The translations under genes and the position numbers were made by a program. Shown here one piece after another: positions 16,387 to 24,418 of a stretch of DNA of 64,000 nt (position 1 is its first letter; each line of letters opens with the position of its first letter). The notes beneath the pieces are model-generated. The model had not been told where the DNA came from. It made no database searches and saw only the letters and a program-made list of their open reading frames with translations. Location of the stretch: NCBI GenBank assembly GCA_002709005.1, contig PAPH01000022.1:62001-126000 (forward strand). The letters are read 5' to 3'. The DNA comes from Hyphomicrobiales bacterium (GTDB taxonomy: Bacteria > Pseudomonadota > Alphaproteobacteria > Rhizobiales > Rhizobiaceae).

Positions 16387-16768
16387 CTGTACTTACTCCT
16401 GCCCGGAAAGAGGGCACGGTTTCACCCCCGCGCTCGCCTCCTTCTGATGCATTCGCGGTCCCCGGCGGATTTGCATCCGCACACCTTTGTCGACGTCATG
16501 TCCCAAATCTAGACATATGCAGATCGTCTGAAGGATCGGTAAATTTTGCTTGGCCATTAGAAGGCCGGAGGCGGTTGACCGGCGGGTGCGGGATTCTGTC
16601 GCAACCCCGATTGCATCCCTTGACCGCGCCCAGGCGGACGGCGCGGTCAAGGGATGAGGTGGACGGTTGCCGGATCGAAAGATGCTGACCCCGCAACAAG
16701 CGGGAATTGGGATCAATTTCCCGGGCCGGCGGGTGTGAAGGCCCGTCAGCCCGGGGGAGTCTCGGGGC
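16387..16768. other. Intergenic region with a long inverted repeat
   Basis: Between the chemoreceptor (reading left from 16386) and the end of the aldo/keto reductase gene. It should hold the receptor promoter and the end of the upstream leftward operon. Apart from the hairpin at 16614-16656 I see no gene. Confidence 0.4.
16614..16656. repeat. Perfect 17-bp inverted repeat (hairpin)
   Basis: CATCCCTTGACCGCGCC and its exact complement are separated by nine bases (16631-16639). It lies 110 bases past the stop of the leftward aldo/keto reductase operon. No T run follows on either strand, so it is not a textbook intrinsic terminator. It may be a 3-prime processing or stabilising hairpin, or a protein-binding palindrome upstream of the chemoreceptor. 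Confidence 0.6.
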
Positions 16769-17788
16769 TCAGGATGGTGTCGGTGCGTTTTCGCGGACCA
16801 GGCCCTGCTTCTTGAGCTCGTTCCAGAATTCGCTCGGTATCGGGTGGCCGATCAGGTCGATATTTTCGTCAAGGTGCTTCTTGGTGCGGGTGCCCGGAAT
16901 ATTTGTCGGTATGGACGGATGCGCGAGCACGAATTGCAGGGCGGCAGCCTTCAGCGGCACCTCGAATGTCTTGCAGACGGCTTCGATCTTGCGAACCCGC
17001 TCGAGCACTGGCTCTTCGGCTTCGGTATAGTTGTAATGCGCGCCCGGAACGGCACCCGTCGCCAGAATTCCGCTGTTGAAACCGCCGCCCAGCACGACGG
17101 CGACGTCGCGTTCTTCGCAGAGCGGCAGGAACGTGTCGAGCGCCTCCTGCTCGAGGAGCGTATAGCGGCCGGCGAGCAAAAAGCAGTCGAAATCGCGCTC
17201 GCGCAGCGCCGCCTCGCAGACCTGCCATTCGTTGCAGCCGACCCCTATGGCGCCGACAACACCTTCCGAGCGCAATTTCTCGAGCGCCTTGTAGCCGCTG
17301 TCCATGGCGGTGCGGAAATACTGCTTCTGCAGGTCTTCGCCATGAGTCCAGGTGTCGATGTCGTGGATGAACAGAATGTCGATCCGTCCGACGCCGAGGC
17401 GTTGAATACTGTCCTCGAAGGAGCGCATCACACCGTCATAAGTATAGTCGTGGACGATGTCGAAGGGTGGGCATTGCTCCCAGAATGCGGAGGTCACATT
17501 GCCGCCGGGAACCGGCTTGAGGAGCCGGCCCACCTTGGTGGAGAGCACGTATTCGTCGCGCGGCAGGCCTCTCAGGGATTCGCCCAGTCGGTGCTCGGAG
17601 AGGCCGTGCCCGTAAATCGGAGCGGTGTCGAAGTAGCGAAGGCCGGCGTCCCACGCGCCCCTGATGACCGCGCGCACATCTTCCTCGGCCACGACCCGGA
17701 ACTGATTGCCGAGTGGCGCGGTCCCGAAGCCCATCGTCGTGACGTCAAGTCCGGTACGGCCGAATTGGTTCTTTCCGGTGGCTTTCAT
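16769..17788 (-). CDS. Aldo/keto reductase (D-threo-aldose 1-dehydrogenase-like)
   Basis: 339 residues forming an AKR TIM barrel. The catalytic tetrad is visible: D54 and Y59 (YFDTAPIYGHG), K85 (STKVGR) and H142 (FIHDID). The C-terminal cofactor segment is IPTNIPGTRTKKHLDEN. The YFDTAPIYGHGLSE pattern and the WEQCPPFDIVHDYT region resemble L-fucose/D-threo-aldose dehydrogenases and pyridoxal 4-dehydrogenase, which oxidise the anomeric carbon of a sugar to a lactone with NAD(P). It is the last gene of the leftward importer operon, so it probably acts on the imported sugar. The exact substrate is not readable. Confidence 0.85.
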   Translation of the reverse strand: MKATGKNQFGRTGLDVTTMGFGTAPLGNQFRVVAEEDVRAVIRGAWDAGLRYFDTAPIYGHGLSEHRLGESLRGLPRDEYVLSTKVGRLLKPVPGGNVTSAFWEQCPPFDIVHDYTYDGVMRSFEDSIQRLGVGRIDILFIHDIDTWTHGEDLQKQYFRTAMDSGYKALEKLRSEGVVGAIGVGCNEWQVCEAALRERDFDCFLLAGRYTLLEQEALDTFLPLCEERDVAVVLGGGFNSGILATGAVPGAHYNYTEAEEPVLERVRKIEAVCKTFEVPLKAAALQFVLAHPSIPTNIPGTRTKKHLDENIDLIGHPIPSEFWNELKKQGLVRENAPTPS

Positions 17789-17799
17789 GATGTCTTCCC

Positions 17800-18765
17800 T
17801 TACTTGATGAATGCATATTTCGAGCGGTCAATGGTCAGCGACACCGCGAGAATGATCACGACGCCCTTCACGATATCCTGCGTAAAGCTGTTGACGCCGG
17901 TCACATCCATCCCGTTGGTCAGGATGGCGATCACCAGAACGCCGAGGAATGTGCGGTGGGGGCCGCCGACACCGCCAGACAGGGCCGTGCCGCCCATCAC
18001 GACTGCGGCTATGGAGTTGAGCAAGAGCGCGCTGCCTGCGGTGGGCGTTCCCGCTCCCACCTGACCGGTGAGCAAAACACCCGCCAGCCCGCAGATTGCC
18101 CCGGCGAGCATGAAGGCGAGAATCTTGTAGGCGTTTACAGGAATGCCGGCATGAGCAGCGGCAATCTCGCCGCCGCCCAGTGCGAAGAGGTAGCGGCCGA
18201 GCACGGTGCGGAAGCTGACGAGTGTCAGAAGCACCGTGGCGATCAGCGCGAACCAGATGACATTCGGAATGCCGAGTGCGAAGGAGCCGTTGACCAGCGT
18301 GGGCAGGGTTTCGTTCATGAACAAGATCGAGCGGCCTTGCGATATCTGGTTGGTGATCCCCGCCAGGATCGACAGCATGCCGAGCGTGACAAGGAAGGAT
18401 GGCACCCGCAACATGGTGACGAGCCCGCCATTGATGAGGCCGACAAGCGCACCTGCGCCGATGCCGACGAGGGCGGCGCCACCCACACCGAGCGAATCGA
18501 CCGTCATCGCCACAAGGATGCCCGTCAACGTGACCAGCGATCCCACGGACAGGTCAATCGAGCCGATGAGGATAACCATCGTTCCCGCAAGCGACACCAT
18601 CAAGAGGACTGCCGACTGGCGGCCGATGTTGAGCGCATTGGCGGATGAGAAGAACAGCGGATTGACCATCGAGAAATAGGCGATGAGGACGATGATCGCG
18701 AGGATCGGCAGCACGGTGCTGCGGAGCGTCATATCGGACCAGAAATGGCTGACAGTCTTGAGCAT
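17800..18765 (-). CDS. Sugar ABC transporter permease (RbsC-like)
   Basis: 321 residues with about eight to ten hydrophobic segments and the RbsC/BPD_transp_2 signatures GSIDLSVGSLVTLTGILVA and GGTALSGGVGGPHRTFLG. It forms the inner-membrane channel, normally as a homodimer, for the adjacent ATPase and binding protein. It starts 16 bases after the ATPase stop. Only one permease is present, unlike the rightward importer, which has two. Confidence 0.9.
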   Translation of the reverse strand: MLKTVSHFWSDMTLRSTVLPILAIIVLIAYFSMVNPLFFSSANALNIGRQSAVLLMVSLAGTMVILIGSIDLSVGSLVTLTGILVAMTVDSLGVGGAALVGIGAGALVGLINGGLVTMLRVPSFLVTLGMLSILAGITNQISQGRSILFMNETLPTLVNGSFALGIPNVIWFALIATVLLTLVSFRTVLGRYLFALGGGEIAAAHAGIPVNAYKILAFMLAGAICGLAGVLLTGQVGAGTPTAGSALLLNSIAAVVMGGTALSGGVGGPHRTFLGVLVIAILTNGMDVTGVNSFTQDIVKGVVIILAVSLTIDRSKYAFIK

Positions 18766-18781
18766 TTTGGAATTACCTCAA

Positions 18782-20470
18782 TTAAACCATGGCCGAAACC
18801 ACATCGACTTCCTGTGGCTTGGCATCCCGGGGACCGTCGATCTGAGCTGAAATCCGGCCGTCGCGAAGAACGATTATCCGGTTGGAAAGACCGATGAGTT
18901 CGGGAAGATTGTCGGAAACGAGAAGGATGGCTGCGCCGTCCGCGGCCAGTTGCCGGATAAGCGAGTAGATGTCTTCCTTGGCCCCGACATCGAGGCCGCG
19001 CCCCGGATCGTCGAGAACGAGGATTCTCACTTTCGCGGCAAGCCATTTGGCGAAAACGATCTTCTGCTGATTGCCGCCGGAGAGTGTGCGGCACAAGACG
19101 GCCGGGCCCGGCGCGCGCACGCGCAGGCGGTCGATCCAGGTCTTGGTCATCTGCCGTCCGCGTCGCGCCGAAATCACGCCGGGAATGCCGACATTGATCT
19201 GGGAGAGGTTGGGCAGCGTGATATTCCAGTCGATGCTGTCGGAACCAATGACGCCCGCAATGCCGCGTTCGGCAGGCACGTAGCCGATCCCGTGGCGGAT
19301 CCCGTCCCTGCGCGAACCCGGCAGGAGCCGGTCCTTTCCGATCAGGATAGCGCCGCTCGTCTGGGCTTCGGCACCGGCGATGATTTTTGCGAGCGTGGAT
19401 TTGCCCGAGCCCAGCACTCCGGCGACGCCGAGAATCTCGCCCTCATGCAGATCGAGCGAAATGTCGTGCAACTCCCCGGCACGGGAGACATCCTTGGCGC
19501 TGAGCATGACGCGCTCACCCGCCTGGCGCTGGATTGTTTCGCGATAATACTCCTCGTTGCGCTGGCGGCCGACGATCAGTTCGTGCAGTTCTTCCTCGTT
19601 GGTTGCGGCGGTCGGACGCTGGTCGACGACCTGCCCGTCCTTCAGCGCGACCACCTCGTCGCATGTCTGGAAGATGTCGGACAGGCGATGTGAGACGAGG
19701 ACAAAGGATGCCCGCTCGCGCCAGCGTTTCATGCCGTCGAACAATTTGGCGGTCTCGTTGTCGGAGAGTGCGCTGGTCGGCTCGTCGAGAAGAATGATCG
19801 GCTCGACCGGATAGACGCGGCTGAGCGCGAAGGCCTTGGCAATCTCGACGAGCTGGCGCGTTCCGAAGGGCAGTGTACCTGTCAGCGTCTTCGGGTCGAC
19901 GTCGATGCCGAGTTCCTCGAGTACGTCTCGTGCCTCGCGTATCATCGTCTTCTGACGAAGGAGGCCGGCAGAGCTGAATTTGCGCTCGCGGCCGAGAAAG
20001 ATGTTTTCATAGACGGGGATGGTGGAGATCAGGCCTTGTTCCTGAAAGACGGTGGCCACGCCGTGGCGGGCGGCTTCGGCGGGATGGCCGAAGCCGACGC
20101 GCTCGCCGTAGATCAGGATCGAACCGGCATCGGGGCGCACGGTGCCGTTGATAATCGACAGCAGCGTCGATTTTCCGGCGCCGTTTTCACCGACCAGCCC
20201 GAGAACGCGATTGCGCCGCAGCACGAGGCTGGCTCCGCTGAGCGCCTTGGTTCCGGGATAGGATTTGGAGACGCCCTGAAGCTGAAGTGCGGGCGCGGCC
20301 GTTGGCCGGCCGGCCCTTTCAGGCCGTCCGGCATGGTGGTGTTGGCTAATTTGAAGGGGCCGGTCTTGTAGTGATCGGCATAGAGCTGGGTCACTCTTTC
20401 GAACTCGGCCTTCCAGTTGCCATCCGTGTAGGCGGCGTTCAGCCGGTTTTCGCCTTCGACGCCGGCCCAA
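18782..20470 (-). CDS. Sugar ABC transporter ATPase (RbsA-like, two domains); N-terminus disrupted
   Basis: Two ABC domains fused in tandem. The first has GLVGENGAGKSTLL and ILLDEPTSALSD; the second has GVLGSGKSTL, LSGGNQQKIVFAKWL and a VLDDPGRGLDVG Walker B, as in RbsA/MglA. Conserved homology begins only near 20290 (ALQLQGVSKSYPG). The frame stays open to an ATG at 20470, but those first residues are out-of-frame binding-protein sequence, and no ATG, GTG or TTG occurs in this frame between 20470 and the conserved start. The gene therefore appears to have lost its own start, by deletion, indel or assembly error, and may not be translated normally. Confidence 0.8.
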   Translation of the reverse strand: MGRRRRRKPAERRLHGWQLEGRVRKSDPALCRSLQDRPLQISQHHHAGRPERAGRPTAAPALQLQGVSKSYPGTKALSGASLVLRRNRVLGLVGENGAGKSTLLSIINGTVRPDAGSILIYGERVGFGHPAEAARHGVATVFQEQGLISTIPVYENIFLGRERKFSSAGLLRQKTMIREARDVLEELGIDVDPKTLTGTLPFGTRQLVEIAKAFALSRVYPVEPIILLDEPTSALSDNETAKLFDGMKRWRERASFVLVSHRLSDIFQTCDEVVALKDGQVVDQRPTAATNEEELHELIVGRQRNEEYYRETIQRQAGERVMLSAKDVSRAGELHDISLDLHEGEILGVAGVLGSGKSTLAKIIAGAEAQTSGAILIGKDRLLPGSRRDGIRHGIGYVPAERGIAGVIGSDSIDWNITLPNLSQINVGIPGVISARRGRQMTKTWIDRLRVRAPGPAVLCRTLSGGNQQKIVFAKWLAAKVRILVLDDPGRGLDVGAKEDIYSLIRQLAADGAAILLVSDNLPELIGLSNRIIVLRDGRISAQIDGPRDAKPQEVDVVSAMV

Positions 20471-21594
20471 TGCGTTGCCGGATCGATCGGGAAGATGTTG
20501 TTCTGCGGATCCCAGCTGTCGGGATTCAGCGTGCGGCTCATCTTCGCCCAGTCAAACGGGAATTCGGCGCTCTTGTAGATCTTCTCGTCGATCGTGTTCG
20601 CGGTATCCTTGGTGGCGGTGAGCGAACCGGTATAGAGAAGACGCTCCGGCAGGCTTGCCTTCCACCCCATCAGCGAATCGAAGAGCAGCACGGCGGCGAA
20701 GCCGGCCTGGTAGGGGCCGATTGAGGTGTTCGTCGCGACGAACTGTTCGCCCTTGGCGACTTCCTGAAGTCCTTCCGAGAGGCCGTCGATGCCGGCTATC
20801 TTGACCTCGGTGAGACCGCGCTCCTTGAGGACGCTGAGCGCGCCGAGAGCCATCGAATCGTTTTGCGCGAAAACCGCCTTCATGTTCGGATAGGCGGTGA
20901 CCATGGAGAGCATGACCGTCCGGGCCTTCTCCCTCACCCAGTCGCCGCGCGCCTCGCCGACAATCTTGATCCCCGGGAATTCCGCGGCGGCTTTCATCAT
21001 GCCCGCGGTGCGCGCATCGTCGGTGGGAGTCGCCAGACCCTTGATGTGAACCACTTCTCCTTCGCCCCCGATGGATTCGAAGAGTGCCTTGCCGACCTGA
21101 TAGCCGGCCTCGACCGAGTTGGCGGTCATGTAGCTCACAAAATAATCGCCCACATCGACGGGGCTGTACCAGGCGGGGATTTCCCACAGGGCGGAATAGT
21201 AGACTTCGTTTTCCTGGCAGATCTTGGCAACCATCGGAACTTCGCCGGCCGAGACGACGGTGTTGATCAGCATGTTGACGCCCTGGGTCGGAAGCCCGCG
21301 CACCTGGCTGAGCTCGCGAGCCGCGTCATTGTCATGATAAAGCTCTGTGGCCTCGATCTCCAGCGCGGTCGCTGTCGCATTGAAGCCCTTGATGAAGGCG
21401 GCCCAATAGTCGTTGGAGGGCGTCGCCACGCAAGTTGCCGCCTTGGCCTTCTTTTGCGCGAAGGCAGTGCCGCCGAACGCGGATGCCAGCGGCAGGCCGA
21501 TACCGGCCGCCGACGCCAGCTGGGTGAAGACACGCCGCGAAATCGGATTCTGGATCCTTCCCGCATGATACTTGATTTTCTGATCGTAAGACAT
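20113..21594 (-). CDS. Sugar ABC transporter substrate-binding protein with run-on C-terminus
   Basis: A periplasmic binding protein of the type-1 (RbsB-like) fold. The start at 21594 has GGGAGG seven bases upstream. A Tat-type signal is visible (SRRVFTQLASAAGIGLPLA, then FAQ). Ligand-domain landmarks are VFAQNDSMALGALSVLKERG and KIAGIDGLSEG. The family-like sequence ends near YADHYKTGPFKLANTTMPDG (about 20320), but the frame then runs about 70 codons through the ATPase gene in the wrong frame (ending at 20113), giving an arginine- and proline-rich tail. A stop codon has evidently been lost. The importer may still bind ligand but its export and stability are doubtful. Confidence 0.82.
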   Translation of the reverse strand: MSYDQKIKYHAGRIQNPISRRVFTQLASAAGIGLPLASAFGGTAFAQKKAKAATCVATPSNDYWAAFIKGFNATATALEIEATELYHDNDAARELSQVRGLPTQGVNMLINTVVSAGEVPMVAKICQENEVYYSALWEIPAWYSPVDVGDYFVSYMTANSVEAGYQVGKALFESIGGEGEVVHIKGLATPTDDARTAGMMKAAAEFPGIKIVGEARGDWVREKARTVMLSMVTAYPNMKAVFAQNDSMALGALSVLKERGLTEVKIAGIDGLSEGLQEVAKGEQFVATNTSIGPYQAGFAAVLLFDSLMGWKASLPERLLYTGSLTATKDTANTIDEKIYKSAEFPFDWAKMSRTLNPDSWDPQNNIFPIDPATHWAGVEGENRLNAAYTDGNWKAEFERVTQLYADHYKTGPFKLANTTMPDGLKGPAGQRPRPHFSFRASPNPIPEPRRSAEPASCCGAIAFSGWSVKTAPENRRCCRLSTAPCAPMPVRS

Positions 21595-21619
21595 TTTGGA
21601 ACCTCCCAAGTTGATTGCG

Positions 21620-21633
21620 TGCAATCGATTGCA
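21620..21633. promoter_or_regulatory. LacI-family operator O1
   Basis: Perfect palindrome TGCAATCGATTGCA, 26 bases before the start codon of the leftward binding protein. The same core occurs at 21811 and 31513, and a near match at 23131. Confidence 0.75.
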
Positions 21634-21810
21634 ATAATGAGTAAAACTGGAGCCCTCAGTCAGGGCGCTTGCTCTCAAAATGCTGGAATTGTCCGGCCGT
21701 GTGCCGGGCGCTCAAGCGCAATTAAGACTTCTGCCCGTCGTTTAGGCGAGGAACATCGAAGTCGAAGTCTTGAGAGAAATACCCGTCGCGCACCTCCCAA
21801 TGCGTACGTA

Positions 21811-21822
21811 GCAATCGATTGC
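21811..21822. promoter_or_regulatory. LacI-family operator O2
   Basis: Palindrome GCAATCGATTGC placed just downstream of the candidate -10 of the leftward operon, a position where a repressor would block transcription initiation. It is 190 bases from O1, which would allow looping between two bound dimers. Confidence 0.75.
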
Positions 21823-21918
21823 ATATAATTGCCTGCCGCGTTTTCGATTGTCAAGTTCGGCGGCGGTGAATGCAGCGAGAACGGAGCGGGCGTAGCCGGG
21901 CGTGTGACCCGGATGGCA

Positions 21919-22938
21919 TCAGGTGGTGCGTCGAATCACCAGCTTGGGGATGAAGGGGACGCTTTGCCCAGGTGCCGGATCTCCGGTGATGAGGGATCGC
22001 ACCAATTGCGCGGCGTGTTCGCCGACCTCTTCGATAGGATAGGCGACCGTCGTCAGCGGTGTGGCGAGAACCTGGGCCATCTTGATGTCGTTAAATCCCG
22101 CCACTGCGATATCCTCGGGGATACGAAGGCCCCGTTCGCGGATGGCTTCGATGAGTCCGATCGCGAGGGCGTCGTTATGGGCGAATATGGCGGTAGGCCT
22201 CGGCGACGTCTGCAAAACGGCGTCGAGCGTTTTCTTCCCGGCCGCGGATGTGGCGTGCTCGGCATGAATGGCTTCCGGGGGCTCCTTGATGCCCTTTTCG
22301 GCGCAGACCGCGGAAAAGCCTTGCGCGCGATTGTTGAATGTCGTCGCCAGCAGCGGTCCGCGCACCTGACACACCGTTTTGTGGCCGCGCTCGGCGAAAT
22401 AGCGGGCGACGATCGCGCCACCCTCCCGGTCGTCACACAGCGCCGAAGGCAGGGAGAGGGCGGCGAGGCTTCTGACCGCGAGGATCACCGGAACTTCCCG
22501 TGCCGCCTCTGCCAGAATTTCCTCGTCGGCCTCTGTAGACGCCAGCGAAATGATCGCGTCCACCCGGCGGGACAGATAGGTCTCGATAAGTCGCTGGGCA
22601 GCTGAAGGCCGGTCCTGCGTTTCGGCGATCAGCGGTGTGGTGGCGGGCGTTCCGTCGCCGGAATTGAGCGAGCCAATGATCGTTCTGATCACGTTGATGA
22701 AGGTCTCGTTCTCGAGATCGGGAACAAGAACGCCGACGGTCTGGGATCGGCCGCGCCGTAGCGCCGCGGCGGTCAGATCCGGGCGATAGCCTGAATCGAC
22801 CGCCATTTTCCGGACCTTTTCCCGGGTTTCGGGCGCTACAAGATGTGCCTTGTCCTCGCTCAACGCACGCGAGATTGTAGAACGATCCACGCCCAGTCGT
22901 TCCGCAAGCTCCTTCATGCTTGGCCGTCTCATCGTCAT
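21919..22938 (-). CDS. LacI-family transcriptional repressor
   Basis: 339 residues. The N-terminal LacI helix-turn-helix and hinge are clear (SMKELAERLGVDRSTISRAL, then YRPDLTAAALRRGRS), followed by a sugar-binding core (VGVLVPDLENETFINVI, FAHNDALAIGLIEAIRERGL, VAGFNDIKMAQVL). It lies between two ABC-importer operons that share a GCAATCGATTGC palindrome, the kind of central-CG operator used by this family, so it probably represses both and releases on binding the imported sugar or a metabolite. The ATG at 22938 is close to GGGAGG; the ATG at 22932 has better spacing and is an equally good start. Confidence 0.92.
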   Translation of the reverse strand: MTMRRPSMKELAERLGVDRSTISRALSEDKAHLVAPETREKVRKMAVDSGYRPDLTAAALRRGRSQTVGVLVPDLENETFINVIRTIIGSLNSGDGTPATTPLIAETQDRPSAAQRLIETYLSRRVDAIISLASTEADEEILAEAAREVPVILAVRSLAALSLPSALCDDREGGAIVARYFAERGHKTVCQVRGPLLATTFNNRAQGFSAVCAEKGIKEPPEAIHAEHATSAAGKKTLDAVLQTSPRPTAIFAHNDALAIGLIEAIRERGLRIPEDIAVAGFNDIKMAQVLATPLTTVAYPIEEVGEHAAQLVRSLITGDPAPGQSVPFIPKLVIRRTT

Positions 22939-23130
22939 TTTCCTCCCTTGGTCGGCGCCAAGCGCAAGACCGTCACGCGGATACGCAGTTTATCCCGGTT
23001 GAACATATTTTTTGATTCCCGTCTCGGTAAATTGCCCCATCCCCAGCGTGAGCCTCCGGCAGCGCCTCGATATCCTCCAGGACATGACGAAGGCAGTCTC
23101 GCCTGCGATAAAATTGATAAAAACATCCTT

Positions 23131-23144
23131 TGCAATCGATTGAC
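23131..23144. promoter_or_regulatory. LacI-family operator O3 (one degenerate end)
   Basis: TGCAATCGATTGAC matches the other operators except at the right edge. It lies 51 bases before the rightward binding-protein start, and its right edge includes TTGACA (23139-23144), which could be the -35 hexamer, so repressor and polymerase would compete here. Confidence 0.65.
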
Positions 23145-23194
23145 AAGCTAATTTTCACGCTCTAAGCCTCATGCATCGAATAGGGAGGAATACG

Positions 23195-24313
23195 ATGCTC
23201 AACCGCAGAATGTTCGCGTTTGTGGCCTCATTGGCGGTGCTTTTGCCCGCTTCGGCCATGGCGCAGGAGTCGGACGGCAAACTCGACGGCGAAGGCAAGG
23301 AAATCGTCGTTCTCATGCCAAGCCGCAGCAATGCCTATCTTGCCCAGTGGATTCGTGGCGCTGAACAGAGCGCTGAGGAGGCGAACTACAAGCTGACCGT
23401 CATCGAGAACAATTTCGACCAGACGGAACAGGACGCGCAGGCGCAGCAGCGCATCAGTTCGCCGACCAAGCCCGCAGCCTACGTCTGGTGGCCGGCCGAC
23501 AACCAGGCGGGTCTGGCAACGCTACGCCGCCTCAGCCGCACCGGCGTTCCGGTCTTCCAGGCAAACCAGGCGGTGCGCCCCGAGGCGGAAGACATGGTCG
23601 TCGCCTACGCCGGCGTCGACGACTATTTCAACGGCCAGATTGCCGGCGAAAACGCGCTCGCGGCACGCGAGGCTTTCGTGAAGAACGGTCATGAGCTTTC
23701 CGGCGAAGGCGGCAATCTCGTCGTCCTCAAGTTCATCCCCGGCTATTCGGCCGGCGAGGACCGGGAGGCCGGGTTCCTCGATGCGACGAAGGACGCCCCG
23801 TTCAACGTGATTGCCACCGAATATGCCGGCTTCGACAATGCCAGCGGCTACAAGGCGATGAGCCAGCTCATCCCGATCATCCGCAGTCAGGGAATCGATT
23901 TCGTTTACGGCATGTCCGACGGCCCGGTCACCGGCGCGGTGCAGGCGCTCGAGGAGGTCGGCATGAAGCCGGGCGAGGACGTCTACCTGTTCAGCGCGAC
24001 CTGCATCGCCGATATATCTGCTGCGGAATCCGCCAAGGAATTCGCCACCGGCGTACAATCGGCGGGCCTCGAGGGCTGGTTCGCGATCAATGTCGTCGCC
24101 CGCTATTTCGAATATGGCGAGACGGTCAAGGAGGGCACCTACATCGCGCCCGACGATGCTGACGCCCGGCCTGTCTTCGATTTTGCTCCGAGCAAGAAGA
24201 ATATCATTCCGAACCCCCAGGTGGTCGTCGGCACCGATCCGGCGACGGCTGCTGACAAGCTCGCGAGCTTCAAGCTGTGGGGGGAATCCTTCCAGGACCA
24301 CTGCGTTTACTGA
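23195..24313 (+). CDS. Sugar ABC transporter substrate-binding protein
   Basis: 372 residues. A Sec signal peptide (MLNRRMFAFVASLAVLLPAS, then AMAQ) precedes a type-1 periplasmic binding fold: IVVLMPSRSNAYLAQWIRGA, AYVWWPADNQAG, DYFNGQIAGENALA, DFVYGMSDGPVTGAVQALEE. The start at 23195 has GGGAGG seven bases upstream; an earlier ATG at 23171 has no ribosome site and would bury the signal peptide. It is the first gene of the rightward operon under operator O3 and is followed by a UUCG hairpin. The ligand is probably a sugar, polyol or related small molecule. Confidence 0.9.
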   Translation: MLNRRMFAFVASLAVLLPASAMAQESDGKLDGEGKEIVVLMPSRSNAYLAQWIRGAEQSAEEANYKLTVIENNFDQTEQDAQAQQRISSPTKPAAYVWWPADNQAGLATLRRLSRTGVPVFQANQAVRPEAEDMVVAYAGVDDYFNGQIAGENALAAREAFVKNGHELSGEGGNLVVLKFIPGYSAGEDREAGFLDATKDAPFNVIATEYAGFDNASGYKAMSQLIPIIRSQGIDFVYGMSDGPVTGAVQALEEVGMKPGEDVYLFSATCIADISAAESAKEFATGVQSAGLEGWFAINVVARYFEYGETVKEGTYIAPDDADARPVFDFAPSKKNIIPNPQVVVGTDPATAADKLASFKLWGESFQDHCVY

Positions 24314-24323
24314 CGCGAACCGG

Positions 24324-24345
24324 CCGGGCCGCTTCGGCGGCCCGG
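24324..24345 (+). terminator. Very stable UUCG hairpin after the binding-protein gene
   Basis: The stem CCGGGCCGC/GCGGCCCGG closes a TTCG tetraloop, 10 bases after the binding-protein stop and before the ATPase gene. No T run follows, so it more likely protects the 3-prime end of the binding-protein message or causes partial termination. Either would keep binding protein in excess of transporter. Confidence 0.65.
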
Positions 24346-24418
24346 TCCAGTCTTCGCCGTCGCCGGCAAATTGTCCGCGATTGATTGCTTTCGAGTACCG
24401 TAATCCGGTGCAGTGACC

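Larger units (their letters stand above)
21595..21918 (-). promoter_or_regulatory. Control region of the leftward importer operon
   Basis: This 324-base gap has a minus-strand promoter candidate (TTGACA at 21849-21854, 18 bases, AATTAT at 21825-21830). Directly after it comes a LacI operator (21811-21822) and, about 190 bases on, a second operator (21620-21633). Each operator is followed by TTGGGAGGT, so the second looks like a copy of the first leader. Between them the frame 21722-21793 (GTG start overlapping the first Shine-Dalgarno) could encode a 23-residue peptide starting VRDGYFSQDFDFDV; I hold that loosely. Confidence 0.5.

Noticed and set aside
20113..20470. Programmed frameshift producing a binding protein-ATPase fusion
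   Set aside because: No slippery heptamer fits the needed -1 shift, and fusing an exported binding protein to a cytoplasmic ATPase makes no sense.
24370..24385. Fifth LacI operator (GCGATTGATTGC) before the rightward ATPase gene
   Set aside because: Two mismatches to the palindrome and internal to the operon; no better than chance.
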